Source: Phlyctochytrium arcticum
Taxonomy: Eukaryota; Chytridiomycota; Chytridiomycetes; Chytridiales; Chytridiaceae
Assembly: GCA_025602905.1 (NCBI GenBank)
Contig: JAHLKI010000002.1
Span: 620,001 to 684,000, forward strand
Length of the DNA stretch: 64,000 nucleotides
Direction of reading: 5' to 3'
Both the position numbers and the translations under genes were made by a program. Each line of letters begins with the position of its first letter. Positions within the stretch are counted from its first letter, which is position 1. Shown one piece after another: positions 37,015 to 48,499 of the stretch. The notes beneath the pieces were generated by a model. It searched no databases, was not told the DNA's origin, and saw only the letters and a list, made by a program, of their open reading frames with translations.

Positions 37015-38479
37015 ATGACTACTGCAACCCTCAAGGAAGGTCGGTAACATGCTCAAGTTATACTTTCAAAGTTTTCCGCAACTGAACGCAACGTTTCCCT
37101 TTGCAAAATTGCCCTTACTTTGTCCCGACGACAATCTGACTGGAACCACCTGCTGACTTCGACAATGATTGTAACAGCCTTTGCGCTTTACGAGCTACTC
37201 AAGAAGGAGTGGGCCCTCCCTAAACCGGATCTGAAGAAATGCGGGGAGTATCTTGCGCGTTTGAAGGTGAGCCTCAATTCTGGACCGTGGCAGTAGGGCG
37301 ACTTTATGCAAGTCTTGACGCGAGGACGAGCAAGTTGAAGCGAAATATGATGTGGGGGTACATAGGGATTTGAAGCTGAAGAAGCACTCTGTGGTGACCC
37401 TCGGATATGATATATTTACTCATTACCTCCCAATTACAGATTTACTTGGCGGAGCTTGCCTTCCTTGTGCCCAAGCGTGAAAAAGCTGCGACTGATGAAC
37501 AAGAACTCTTGCTTGCCCGTGGGTACAACTTATTGGTAGACAAAACTCAGGTTTAATGATGCCGCTGTTCACTAGGTGAGGTTCTGGAAATCGGCGCATA
37601 TTGGAGCATTCGAGTGCGGGATATTCCGTCATTTGAGCGATGTATATCCCAACTGAAGACGTACTACAATGATTTCAGGTAACTTGGAGGACACATTTCT
37701 CTGATTGGTTGATTCTTCTGACATCCAGTTGATGTCCAATAGTTCTGCCCTCCCCGAATCCGCTCGCAAATACCCACTGCTGGGTCTCAACCTTCTTCGT
37801 TTGCTGGCCCAAAATCGGATTTCAGAGTTTCACACCGAACTTGAACTTCTGCTCCTCAATGATGCCCAGACACCTCCTGTCTCCTCTACCGCTCAAAAGG
37901 CGTCCACCACCAAGCAACCAGCCCAATCAAGTTTCCAAACCATCAGCGAAAACGTCTACATCCGTCATCCTATGCAAATCGAACAGTGCTTGATGGAAGG
38001 CAGCTATAACAAAGTTTGGCACTCGCGGCAAAATGTCCCATCTGAAGAGTACACATTCTTCATTGACATTTTGATGAGCACCATTCGGTTTGTATTATGA
38101 TGCATTCTCATCTTTCCTACAAATACTGATCGATACCATTGTTCATCTTTAGCGACGAGATTGCCAGCTGCAGTGAAAAGGCATACGAGAGCTTGCCACT
38201 GGCGGATGCTGCCACGCTTCTTTACTTTAAGACACCTGAAGAAGTAACGGCGTTTGCGCAAGAGGTTCGTAGAATCAAATCATACTTCCGGTCTGCTTTT
38301 ACTAATTTGGTAATTCATAGCGTGGCTGGACTATCAACCCCACCACTCGAAAGATCACGTTTGGTGCTGACGCTAATTCTACGGCGATGGTCACTGGCAC
38401 TGCGACGCACGATATTCCAGCCGATAACGTCATCCGACAGACGTTGGAGTACGCTCGTGAGCTGGAGCGCATTGTGTAA
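37015..38479 (+). CDS. RPN12: 26S proteasome lid subunit Rpn12/PSMD8
   Basis: Multi-exon gene. Exon 1 from ATG 37015 encodes M-T-T-A-T-L-K-E. An intron starting gtcggt and ending at the CAG before 37181 joins it to [12 protein letters not shown]. Later exons give [44 protein letters not shown] and Y-T-F-F-I-D-I-L. All are landmark stretches of Rpn12/PSMD8 (CSN8/PSD8 fold). The protein ends [11 protein letters not shown], the conserved C-terminal helix that finishes lid assembly. An insert of about 30 residues, Ala/Thr/Gln-rich (near 37870-37945), interrupts the H-T-E-L-E-x-L region relative to the animal protein. The subunit is in the regulatory particle lid and is not catalytic. Confidence 0.95.
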
Positions 38480-38791
38480 AAAAAGATCTCTTTTTTTGTA
38501 TCTTGTTAAATTATACACGTCGATGCGAATTCAAATTCTTACCCTATTGGATGTGACTTTATCCTCTCACAACAATACCTGCCGCCATTTCCAGTCTCTC
38601 AGCGACACGGATTCCAAAGAGCGCAACGTAGTATTAAAATTAAAATTCAAAGAAGAATAGAAACAAAACTAGCGTATGTCAGAAGAAAAAGAAAATGGTA
38701 AGGGTACGCACCGCATCACAATGAAACAATGAGAGCACAACATAAAAAACACGCGTCTATTTAAATGAGGAGCAGGGTTTGTGGGATTGCA
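38480..38791. other. Intergenic, convergent RPN12 and golgin 3' ends
   Basis: The 312 bp is AT-rich and lies between two converging stop codons. I see nothing beyond presumed 3' UTRs. Confidence 0.5.
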
Positions 38792-41700
38792 TTAAACAGT
38801 TTTTTGCACACGCCTGAGTTCCTCTGGCGTGAATCGAAGGAGCATACCCAGTACTTGAATGAGCTGACCCTACATTGCAGAAATTTAAAAAATGGAGCGT
38901 ATAATATGTCGACGATTGACTTACCCGCTTGTCTCTTGCTTCCAGAAACTTTAAAAAGACGGCCTTGAGATATTCTGGGTCGGGGTCGGGTAGGGCACTT
39001 CCTGTATTGGACGCGGTCGGTGATGTCCGTATCCCCAGTTGCGAGTGTGATCGACCCGTGTCATTACTCTCCACACTGAGTCGTGCTGCCGAGGAGGAAT
39101 GTGCATAAGGATTATTTTGCGAAGATGGGCGGCGAGGGGGAAAGATGAGTCCGCCGGAGGAGGAGGGATGGGGTGGCGGGACACCAGAAAAGGATCGATC
39201 ATCAGTGGAGGCAAGTGAGGATGACGATCCTTGTTGAGAGTTGCGTCCCGAATGGATGCTTCCTGTCGATGGGAGCCGAGAGAGTACGGGTGGAGACTGC
39301 ATGCCCGGTAATTGGGCAAAAGACGCCGAGCTCGCCGAGCCGGGAAATGCTGATGTTGGGGTATTAGACATGGATGCCGTCCTGGACAATTTGCGGACTT
39401 CATCTTTGAGTGTCTTGTTGAGGTTTTTCATTTGTCGCTCTTGGACGCGCATATCTTCCAGCGCCTTGTCACGGTTGAGTTGGGCTTGCAAATTCTCGTG
39501 GCGTAAAGCGGCCAGCTCATTTTGCAGTTCGCCGAGCTTTTGCTTGATGAATAAAGGCGTTATTTTTTGGATGCTCAAAGAAAGCTTGCGGTTTTACTTT
39601 ACTTACCTCGCGGGTAGCAACATCACTTTTCCATTCATCTTCTTTCCGCTCCCAGTCCTCAATTCGCTTCAAAAGCTCGTCCAACTCTTGCATCCCTTCA
39701 TCTCGCCGCTCAATGGCCGCCTGCATAGTCGATTGTGCTTGCGCCAGTTCTGCTTTCACTGAGTCAGCCTCTTCTTGTAACTTAGTCAATTCCTGGCCCC
39801 GCTGATTGGCATCTCGCCGCGCCTCCCGAATCTCCCGTCGCAAAGCCTCGGTGTCAGTCTCAAACCTTCCGGATACCTGTCCAGCCTCATACAGCTGGGC
39901 TTCCAATTCAGAAGTGCGGAGGCGGAGTTGGTCATTCTCTGCAGATTTGGACTGGAACAATCGTTTGGAGGTTTCTAATTCATGTTCCATATTGGCTAAT
40001 CGTTCTTCGGTGACAGACCACCGCGCCATCTCACTATTGAGCTGGGTGTCCCGCGCTTCCAATGTGCTCCGCGCGCTCTCGAGCTCAGCCTGTCGCATTT
40101 CTAATTCTTCTCGAACGGCATCCAATTCCCCACGAAGCTTGCTTTCTGCCGCAGCCAGTAAATCAATACGGCTCTGAATGCCCAAACGCTCAGCGGCAAA
40201 CTCTTGTCGCTCCCGTTCCAACTCATTAGCATCATTCTGTTGACGACGAAGCCGGGTCTGCATGTCCTCAATTTGCCGCGTGACATTCCCCAATTGCGTT
40301 TCCTTCTCCTTGATTTGCGATTGATGGGTCTCGGTGGCACTCCGAACCTCCTCTTGCAATTGGGTGATTGTTTCCTCGCGAATTTTGACATCCGCTTCCA
40401 ACTTTAAAATCTTGGCCTTGGATTGTCGCAGAAGCTGAATCGATTTTATCTTCTTCTCTTCCTCTTCTTTGAGTAGCTTTTTCACATTCGCAACCTCGGC
40501 GTCAGATGCCTGGACAGCATCATCTCGCTCATGTATAGTGTGTTTGGCGAGCGCCAACTGTTCCTCAAGGTCCAGGCATCGATTTTCAATCTCCGCTATA
40601 CGATCTTCCAGCTCCTTAATCTTTTCCAAATTGACATTAGGAGTCTCCGCCGTGCTTATTTCAGGTATCTGGGTATTTTCCGGTTCCTTTTCCGCATCGA
40701 TGGTGGATGCCTCCGGCTTGTCCAGCTCGGCGCTTGGAAGGGTTTCCGCCTCCTTTTCTTGATCGGCAGCAGGAGGAGCATTGTCCACTTCAGTGTTTTG
40801 CGTATTTTCCAGCTCGTCTTCAGAATCGGGAATGGGTATCTCCGCCGCGTTCGAGACGGTAATTTGAGCATTCCTTGACTCCTTTTCTGAATCCGCAACA
40901 GGAGTCTCCGTGGGACGTAATTTAGCTTTTCGAGCAGTGAGCTCGTGAAGTTGTTGGGTCAAATTAGCATTCTCCTGCGTCAATCGCTCGATTTTGGCGC
41001 TGTCAAGCTTTAGACGTAAGGAGAGAGCTGTTCCTGGTGCAGCGGATGCTGCTGGCTCACTCAATTCGGGCATGCTTGCTGCAGAGGGACTGAGTCCTGG
41101 CGGCCGTTCAGCAGAAGCACTATCAGCTTCCCTCTGCTGCTTTTTATTTAGTGCAGTCTTTAATCGATTGATCTCCTCTTCCCGTTCCAGTAACTTGCTT
41201 TGCATTGCTCCAAACATGTCCGCCTTGGTAGATGCTTCGAGGGCTTGTATTTCGGAAATTTCGCTTACCCTCCGGGTTAGACGAGAGATTTCCGCCGAGG
41301 ACATCTAAAGCACATACGCGGCTTAGGTATTGGCACTTTTCTAATGCAAAAATCCATGATCTTACCTCTTGCTTGTCTCGAAGAGAAGATAAATATAGAT
41401 CCAAGGCCTCAAGATCTGCGGCGGTAGCTACTCTGGCAATCGGCGTATGTGTACCGACAATACTGTTAATCTGTTGCAATCGTTCTTGTAACCTTTTACA
41501 ATGTTTTGCAACATCTGAATGAGGCCCAGACATTAATAACAAGCCAGCCTGGGATCCACGACGCGATAAACCCACCCGAAAATTTCGCCTCAAATCGTCG
41601 CAATCGAGCGAGGCGCTCAGTCATTTCTGAGACATCCATTCGTAGCACGTCCTCGGCATTCATCGACGATAATGCTGGTTGGGACTGTGGAGCAAAGGTA

Positions 41701-42326
41701 CTTGAATCATCACTCGCCGTTTGTTGTACAGGTGCTGGTCTTGGTGGCGGTATTGGCGATATAGATGGAGCAGGAGAGGCAGCGGCAGAGGCCGTAATTG
41801 GCAATAGTGGTTGTGAAAGGGATGATGGTACAGAAGGAGACAAAACAGAGCTTGAATTCTCATTTGATGCTGCTGTTGCGGGCATCTGCAGGCTATCACC
41901 ACCACGGGAATCTTCCGGGGCTTCGTTTGGACCTTTTCTCTCCAAGGATTGTCTAGGTGAAGCATCAGCGAGTCCAGCGCCATTACTCTCCTCCGAAAAC
42001 CGCATCAAGTCAGCTCCACCCGCAGAAGGTTCCGAGTTCCCGCTTGTCGCCGCCACACTGCCTTCATTAGCAATGCCGTTTCGAGTATCCGCTGCAGATG
42101 AACCCATTAAAGATTGCTGGCTGAATCCATCATTGTCGCCGTCCTCGTCTATCCCCATATCCAACTGCTGCCTGTTTCCCGCTACTGGTGGCAGTGAAGC
42201 CGTCGAGGATGCTCGCAACCGGGCCGAGAACGACACTGGATCAATTCCTTGCTCCTTGAGCGTCGTCTGCAGAGTCCCTATTGCATCCCGGGATGCCTCA
42301 ACTGCTTTTCCAATCCTATTGAACAT
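38792..42326 (-). CDS. GRIP-domain golgin
   Basis: Multi-exon gene for a coiled-coil protein of roughly 1,100 residues. ATG 42326 starts M-F-N-R-I-G-K-A-V-E. A Ser/Pro/Ala-rich linker comes first. Almost continuous heptad coiled coil follows from about 41600 to 39400 (the exon 39610-41304 alone is nearly 590 codons). Then comes a Ser-rich spacer and a C-terminal GRIP domain: P-E-Y-L-K-A-V-F-L-K-F-L, completed after an intron near 38925 by L-I-Q-V-L-G-M-L-L-R-F-T-P-E-E-L. The conserved Tyr and the final helices that bind ARL1-GTP are present. Golgins of this class (yeast Imh1, animal golgin-245/97, GCC88/185) tether vesicles at the trans-Golgi. Which paralogue it matches cannot be told from the coils. 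Confidence 0.88.
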
Positions 42327-43091
42327 TCAACGCTCGTCAAAGTGCTCGTCGGCGCTCCTCACGCGTTCAAACAAAAACGTTCAGGTAAGAGGAAACGAGA
42401 CCATACGATTCCCCGGCGGAGATGTCCAGTGCTTTCGGCTGCACCAAGTGTATAGTCCAGGCCGTCGAGATCAGCTTGCTATAGCAGCAATGGCTGAAAA
42501 TGTAGAATCGCGAAACAACGAAAATTGACAATGTCATCGGCCGCAACTTGAATTCACGCGGGATCTTCCGCTTCAGGACCTGCTTCAATTCATTCAAGGA
42601 CGGGCTTTATTAGCCTTCTGTTTTTACCACTGGCACTGGATGTAAAGGCATGTTCATTGGCGCATGAGAGTTGAAGACATCTTCGGAAAAAAAAGAGCTT
42701 ACATCTTGGTCCAGAGTTCTCGAATTATGCGGACCAGTACCTTAAGAACGTACTTTCGACACGCTACCAGTTTGATTTCAAGTCTGATACACTGTCTCAC
42801 GGGCAAACACTGGGAAAAAGGTCGAGAGGTTGTTCTCCATTTGCCCATGGACATGTGTCGGGCAATGTAACCTGTTCTTTACATACGGTATCCAGCTGTA
42901 TCAATACCCAATGGTACCATTGAAGATGGCCGAAGGATCAGTAGTATGGCACGACGATAGTCTATGGGAACATTCCTGGTATCGGTCCATCCTCCACCGA
43001 ATCGTCAGCCGCGTATAGGTAGGAATAGAGATCTTTGGTCTGTGTTGAATATAGTGCTGTGCTACAAGCACAAGGACTTGTCTTAGTATGA
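42327..43091. other. Intergenic with unassigned fragments
   Basis: The golgin promoter lies at the left. A plus-strand frame at 42830-43018 (G-I-Q-L-Y-Q-Y-P-M-V-P-L-K) could belong to an upstream exon of the GCR1_C gene, but I could not join it with confidence. Confidence 0.35.
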
Positions 43092-43645
43092 TCTCACGTC
43101 GAGGCATTAGATGAGCAAGCTGTAAGTCAGAATCAAAAAGAAACAGATCGCTGCTTTGCTCAAGTAGCGCTGGTCCCCGAGCAGAAGCAATGCCGGACAA
43201 TCAAAACGGTGACCGCCGCATGGACAGAGTATGAAGTTGGTCCTTCTGGTGGACTGACTACCTTGCAAGGGTGCCTTGTGCTGTTCATTCTTATTTCTGC
43301 CAACCTTGGGCTAACTTGGGCTAACTTGTGTGCACAGGAGCTTGAAGACAAGTGGCAAGCGGGGTGGAGGAACAGTCCATCCGATCGACAGTTTTGGAGT
43401 AAGCGCAAGCCTCTCTACGACGCTTTGAAGCGTTTAGCCCCGGCCACAGCTAGAACCAATCTGCAAGCTGCCCAGCGTTTGGAGCAAGAACGACTCGCGA
43501 TACACATCAGGTTCATTTGCATTCAGACGGACATTTAACTCGTCACAGATTAGGCCTCGGTAGAGTAGCCCCGTCCCTGGCCAAGTTCCAGGCCATGCTG
43601 CTAGAGGAAGGCGATGATATTATCACCTATCTGACCACAAACTAA
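43092..43645 (+). CDS. GCR1_C-domain putative DNA-binding protein (5' end uncertain)
   Basis: The frame is open from 43092 and reads R-T-I-K-T-V-T-A-A-W-T-E-Y, G-P-S-G-G-L, then E-L-E-D-K-W-Q-A-G-W-R and W-S-K-R-K-P-L-Y-D-A-L. This order (V-x-x-x-W-x-E-[WY], G-x-x-G, L-E-x-K-[WY], W-R, [SR]-R-K-x-[IL]-Y) is the GCR1_C domain found in fungal glycolytic activator Gcr1 and in the DNA-binding part of many fungal tyrosine-recombinase-like elements. In the middle an in-frame stretch of about 55 bp ending at the CAG before 43339 may be retained or spliced. An intron at 43511-43548 leads to a final exon ending at 43645. No ATG lies in the supported frame before the domain, so at least one 5' exon is missing from this call. 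Confidence 0.6.
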
Positions 43646-44809
43646 TTTTCTCTCGGCGGCGTACAGTCTTTTGTACATAGTTCGTCTAGTTCCTTCTATT
43701 TATCGGCGTAGTTTGTCATTTTCCCTTCATTTCATGTCACATTTTGATTTATTGTTATAGTTTTTCTTTTATAAAATGGTCTACCATCCTGCTACATGTA
43801 ATATTTAATCTTCACAAGTTAGTTTGAGTACGGGTTCATGCATGTTCTTGCATATTACTGTTGGATACCCAGCTTGCCTGAAGAGCTCTCGACGCGTCTC
43901 TGGCGCGTCTGCCAAAAATCCCCAAGAATCAAACGACGTTCTGGCCACCGTACATGGTACATACTACAAACAACTACCACCCAGTCTCATGTCCTTCATG
44001 AATGACCCGTCCAGTGGTGTCTGTCTGGTATTTTATGTCTTCAATGCGTGTAAAAGTCGATTTTGACCCGGATACTCTGAGGCTACTTGGTGGTTGTGAC
44101 TGGAGACCCAGGATACTTTCAAAACAGACCAAGGATACTCCCCCCACATATATAGAGAGACCTCTTGGGATTCTCCCCGCCACAGGGTTATCATAAAAAG
44201 AAGAGAATCTCTGAATGTCGAGAGGTAAGGTATAAGGAAGGCCAACCCTCTTGAGCGAAACCCTAAATACCCGATGGCTGCCAAAGGAGCCTGCCATCGC
44301 CGCCAATGTCGACAGACACAGAGACTCAGAGAGACACTTTAATTATTCTGAGAGACGCGAGGAACATGCGCAGGAAGCCCAGGACTCCCCTTTCTTTTGA
44401 ATGACATTCGCCCCTCGTTACGTCTGGCAAATCCTACGCTGGCATCGCCGATATACGACGTAGTCATAGTGCTTCTGGACCTTTATCCGAAGAAACCTTT
44501 GCTCAAAAGAGGAAACCTGAGAATGTCAATAGAGGGGACTTCGAGTTTCAATACCTCTTGTGAGTCTTGTCAGACCTCTTGTCAACAATTGCCCAGTCAA
44601 GTATCCGGAACGGCTCCCAACCCAAAGGTAAGCAATATTGCGCTGGAGTACGTTAGAATTAGTAGTATGGTAATGTTCAATAACAACTATGTCGACCTTA
44701 TCAGCTATCTGCTGGTTATGTACAATCGGCCGCAGAAGTGAAGTGGACCTATAGCCGCATCATGAAGGCTATCGACAACGAAGAATACTGCAATTGAAAT
44801 AAAAAAAAA
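43646..44809. other. Gene-poor stretch
   Basis: Only weak frames occur (for example 44397-44741, whose end has a plausible GT donor after N-P-K, and minus-strand 43974-44306). None shows a recognisable domain. No RNA gene was seen. Confidence 0.35.
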
Positions 44810-45147
44810 ATGTGGGGGGAGACGAAAATTTCGATTCCGAAAATCCGCCGACAGTGTGGGATCAGCTCAACGATCTTTATGACGATGGAATAAAGCTCAA
44901 GGCAAAGCTGTCTACCCAGCCGTATATGGGTTGCAGTGTTCACGAGATACTCAATGAACCTTTGCAGTATACGGTTCTCTATTTGGGCTCTGCCACGGAT
45001 GATCGGGGCTTTGCTGAGCATCTTAGAAAACTCCTTCCGACGGTCTTGAGTGTAGATGGCGTTTCGATTCGGATTCCAAGGCGTGCGTCTGATTTCTACA
45101 AGGAATGGGAATACAATTCAAGCATTGTTCAATCCCTCCTAAGCTAG
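44810..45147 (+). pseudogene. Hypothetical ORF, frame broken at a G6 run
   Basis: A protein-like frame of about 110 residues runs from 44812 to stop 45147 (V-W-D-Q-L-N-D-L-Y-D-D-G then T-V-L-Y-L-G-S-A). It lacks an in-frame ATG; the frame is closed by a stop at 44800. An ATG at 44810 is in another frame, separated by a run of six G's (44813-44819 region). A one-base difference in that run would connect them. So this is either a frameshifted gene, a sequencing homopolymer error, or an exon whose acceptor I cannot see. No family was recognised. Confidence 0.35.
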
Positions 45148-45281
45148 GTATTGTATTGTAATATTTGTTGTATTCTCATACATTGTACGGGTTGTGACAA
45201 CTCAAGCATTGTCGAATGCCTCCTAAGCTAGGTATTGTATTGTAACATGTGTTGTATTCTAATACATGGTACGGGTTGTGA
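45114..45281. repeat. 84-bp direct tandem duplication
   Basis: Unit 1 (45114-45197) and unit 2 (45198-45281) are adjacent and about 90% alike. They share ctcctaagctaggtattgta and tggtacgggttgtgacaa-type blocks. Unit 1 holds the stop codon of the hypothetical ORF, so the second copy is downstream non-coding DNA. Confidence 0.9.
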
Positions 45282-45660
45282 CAACACTCTGCGCGGCCGG
45301 GGCCCATGTCATGGTCGAGGGCTATTAATGTCTGCACGAGTGATAGTTGCTTTATTCTGAAAGAAAGAAAGAGATAGAATAATGTCAGTGGAAAGTCCTC
45401 TACAGCGTAGGGATGTAAGTGTATCACGATATGATGATAACCTTGAACTTTTGATCCAGGTCTCCCGCCGGAGTTTTTGAAGCTCAAGTGCCGTAGCCGC
45501 GTCCTCTCCTTCTGTGTCCTAAGCGCTGAAATAGTCGCTTCGGGAGATTTCCTAGGCCCTCCCCGGCCACTCGCCACCCTAAAATGCCTCAGGATGGCTT
45601 GCAAGAAATGTTCTTCGAAGATTTCTTGGGCGGGAAATTGATCGAAGAAGTGGTCTTCTC

Positions 45661-45882
45661 ATGTTCCCCTGGCTGGAGCTTCCGTGGTTGCATGACGGCC
45701 GTGTCCGGGTTTCGGGGGCGAAGGAGAACGTTCGTAGCTATGTGTACTGGGTAAGTTACTATGTTGGTAGAAATGTGCTGTTTCCCCCGAAAACTGCGGG
45801 TAGGATTTGTCCTCCGGTGAAAAGTGTGGGAAAGCCCCAGTTTTCGTATGATTTTCAACGTTCTGACGTTTTATCGACATGA
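45661..45882 (+). CDS. Small hypothetical ORF, 73 aa
   Basis: Opens at ATG 45661 and ends at 45882. It has aromatic- and Val-rich composition (M-F-P-W-L-E-L-P-W-L-H). There is no recognisable motif and no promoter signal. It may be a chance frame. Confidence 0.2.
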   Translation: MFPWLELPWLHDGRVRVSGAKENVRSYVYWVSYYVGRNVLFPPKTAGRICPPVKSVGKPQFSYDFQRSDVLST

Positions 45883-46742
45883 ATCGAGTGAAAACGGGGT
45901 TTCACACATTCCCATTTGAAACATTTGACGCTTTGTTCCTTGAGTTGCCTCGATGAATTCGACAAAAAAATATTCAATTTTCTTTTAAATCTCTGAAATC
46001 ATGGACCATCGGACTCGAAGATATTGGGTCAGGATTTCTTGTTCAGAATTAGTGTTGGCAACTAAGTACTTCCGTTTGTCCTGGGCTAGTGAACGTGTGG
46101 CAAAGGTATATTATGTATTGGCGGGTAGCGAGGCCCTGCCTCCCGAATGAATTTGCTATTTTCACTATCCCAGGATGTGCTTGAAAGTCAACGGCTGAAA
46201 ATCCCAAAGAGGTCGTAGGCTACGGTACTATATAGTGTCGGGTGAGCCCGGGTCTGGTCACTCAGTCCACTTACGCGCATACCGTACCTCCGGTGAATTC
46301 CGATTTCTGACTTTGGTTGTAGCAGCACTTTTACCTTCTTGATGGCACCGCTGGGACAAAAATTTACATTGCTCAAATTATTATTAGCTAGTTGTAGAGC
46401 TAGTTGTAACTGAGTAGTATCGGGCCACCGTATAATGATTTCAAGTTAATGAGGAGGGCTGAGGAGGGCTGAGGAGGGCCCCAATAAATTCGATAGGTGC
46501 GGGGCCACCCCCAGAATTAGGCTACCTGGTCGTGTCTTATTACTGGCGGGGGGTGTTCCAAACCGGCTGGGGATCCAGCAACAATGAAAATACGTTAGAG
46601 AACATTGAGATTTCATGTAGAATGCAGGTCGTTGTGGCCGCTAAGCTATCAGAGGACTCGAGTACTCGAGTATCTCAGCCCCGATCGTTATCCATAGCAT
46701 TGGACACAACATTTATATCATCTGTGGGCAGTAGGAACACCG
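45883..46742. other. Gene-free stretch with a short repeat
   Basis: The only structure noted is a perfect triple 10-mer, gaggagggct (last base variant in copy 3), at 46451-46480. The 3' end is the upstream region of the serine-rich gene. Confidence 0.4.
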
Positions 46743-46750
46743 TATAAATA
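46743..46750 (+). promoter_or_regulatory. TATA box of the serine-rich gene
   Basis: TATAAATA lies 161 bp upstream of ATG 46911. A pyrimidine-rich leader (ttctctttcacc) follows about 20-30 bp downstream, a plausible transcription start. This is the clearest TATA element in the window. Confidence 0.5.
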
Positions 46751-46910
46751 CATACAGGTTCCATTTCTCTTTCACCAAAAAATCTGACCCCCCGACGAAA
46801 GCATTCATTTTACGCTCGGCCATCACCCTCAACTTCCAATCGCATCCACTATACCATCTAAGTTACGCGACCAAATTTCTACCCAGCACGTTGACTATAA
46901 CAAACACACA

Positions 46911-47495
46911 ATGAGTCGACGTCGCAGTATCCTATGCCGCACCAGCTCTGATGCTTCATCATCCTCCTCATCGTCATCAGCCGCCAACACAAATTTATGT
47001 GACTCCAGCGACGCAGCAACCCGTCATGTCACATTTGTCGGATCTACCATCCGGATCGTCTCGCCTATTGCCACCACCGTAGAGTCCCCGAGCTACGAGG
47101 CCAGCGATTTCGGTAGTTTACACGCCATGGATACTGCAATAGCGACCGATATAAGACATGCCCGTGGCCGTCGGCACAGTCGAAGCAGCAGTTTTTCATC
47201 CCTTTCTGGCCTTTCTGGTCTAACTAGCACCATTTCCCATCTACGCGGTATACCCCCGACAACTGTCACAGAACCACCATCGACAAAGTCAATGGAATCA
47301 AATGTCTCATCCCCGGCTTTAACAATTTCCTCCGCCAACCTTACCCACCAACCTCCTTTTCGTAAAGGACATCGCCGTGGTTCTAGTATGACCCAAGCAG
47401 CTCATACCGAGTCGCCCAGTCGTGAAGCAATCTCTGAGTGGGCGAAATCATCATCAAAGACTTTTAGTCAGGCCATGACTTCTTTCATCCTTTGA
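46911..47495 (+). CDS. Serine-rich disordered protein, 194 aa
   Basis: Single-exon frame from ATG 46911 in an otherwise gene-poor region. It is low-complexity. An N-terminal M-S-R-R-R-S precedes a run of Ser codons (about 46955-46980). Basic Arg/His/Ser clusters follow (R-G-R-R-H-S-R-S-S-S, and G-H-R-R-G-S-S near the end). Several R-x-x-S and S-P motifs suggest kinase targeting. There are no membrane segments or folded domain. A TATA box upstream supports expression. The sequence resembles the disordered regulatory proteins common in fungi, but I cannot assign a function. Confidence 0.55.
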   Translation: MSRRRSILCRTSSDASSSSSSSSAANTNLCDSSDAATRHVTFVGSTIRIVSPIATTVESPSYEASDFGSLHAMDTAIATDIRHARGRRHSRSSSFSSLSGLSGLTSTISHLRGIPPTTVTEPPSTKSMESNVSSPALTISSANLTHQPPFRKGHRRGSSMTQAAHTESPSREAISEWAKSSSKTFSQAMTSFIL

Positions 47496-47683
47496 TTTCG
47501 TGTGTTGTTCGATAGTGTATATACTCATTCTTTGTCCCCGTCGCTAGTATTGAAAGAGGTCATACCCACCTTATTTATATCTTTCAGCTCGCATTGTACA
47601 TAGCGGTCTCGTAATAATGATTTGCCGCTGGCAGTGAACATCATCTTCTTTGTTACTTGTGCCTGTATAATCCCGGTGCTGCT

Positions 47684-48438
47684 CTATAGTTTCATGCACA
47701 AGGACACTGCGACAAGTTGACATCTATGGTTTGACGGATTAACAGTAACTAGCTGCTTGGCACCCTGATGTGGTCGACTTTGAGGGATTTCTTTGTGAAA
47801 GAGTCGTCCGGTGACTATAAACCTCGCCTTTCCAAACCATTCTTTCAAACGAGGCGCAGTCCTGTAAATAAATGACCGACTTTCCCACGCTTCGTCCTCG
47901 AGCAGCACGGACTGAGCAAAGACTGGTGCCCCGCAATCAGCCACCAGCTCTAGAGTTTGTTACGAACCCGTTCGAGATACTTCATATTTAGAGGGTTAGC
48001 AGGGACAGAGGTTTATGCGTATCAGTCTACCGTCCATACCAAGTGCGTAGGTGCTATATACATAAAGAGACTACGGTACGAAGACAGTCGATGTGATTTG
48101 AGAAGATGAGCTTAAAGCTTCAGGGGTTGGGCGAAAACCGCAATAAGAACACAGTTTTTTGACCGCCGAGTGATTTTGGGTGCACTCCTTCTGTGCCGTT
48201 ATGTATTTGAGCGGGAGGTGAATGTCTGGGTTAGAAGAATGAGGAAAGCAACACTGGCAGGATCCTGAAGATAGCTTACGTTCTGCGTCGCAATAGGGCG
48301 GATTGGTGGTGTATTTGCAATTGCAAATTGAGTATAACGATTGGTCATTGGGAACCGTCCATCGCAGAGGTTTGAAAGGCGTACCCTTGTGTGCTTCATC
48401 TGTTTTTGTCGGGAAAGATGGATTAAAGACATGGCCAT
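47684..48438 (-). CDS. Possible small multi-exon gene, unassigned
   Basis: ATG 48438 opens M-A-M-S-L-I-H-L-S-R and runs to A-T-Q-N before a canonical gtaagc donor near 48279. Downstream on the same strand are protein-like segments: C-S-Y-C-G-F-R-P-T-P-E-A-L near 48140-48170 and L-K-E-W-F-G-K-A-R-F-I-V-T-G-R-L-F near 47800-47850. The C-x2-C pair hints at a zinc site. I could not join the exons uniquely. It may be one gene, fragments of one, or chance. Confidence 0.25.
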
Positions 48439-48499
48439 GGATTTCTACAACCTATCCAGCTGTTTACCATCACACCAAGGTTGAGTTGTGCTCAAGCTA

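Noticed and set aside
41506..42528. 340-codon plus-strand open frame
   Set aside because: It lies antisense to the first exon of the GRIP golgin and its Ser/Ala/Glu composition mirrors that exon. No domain was recognised.
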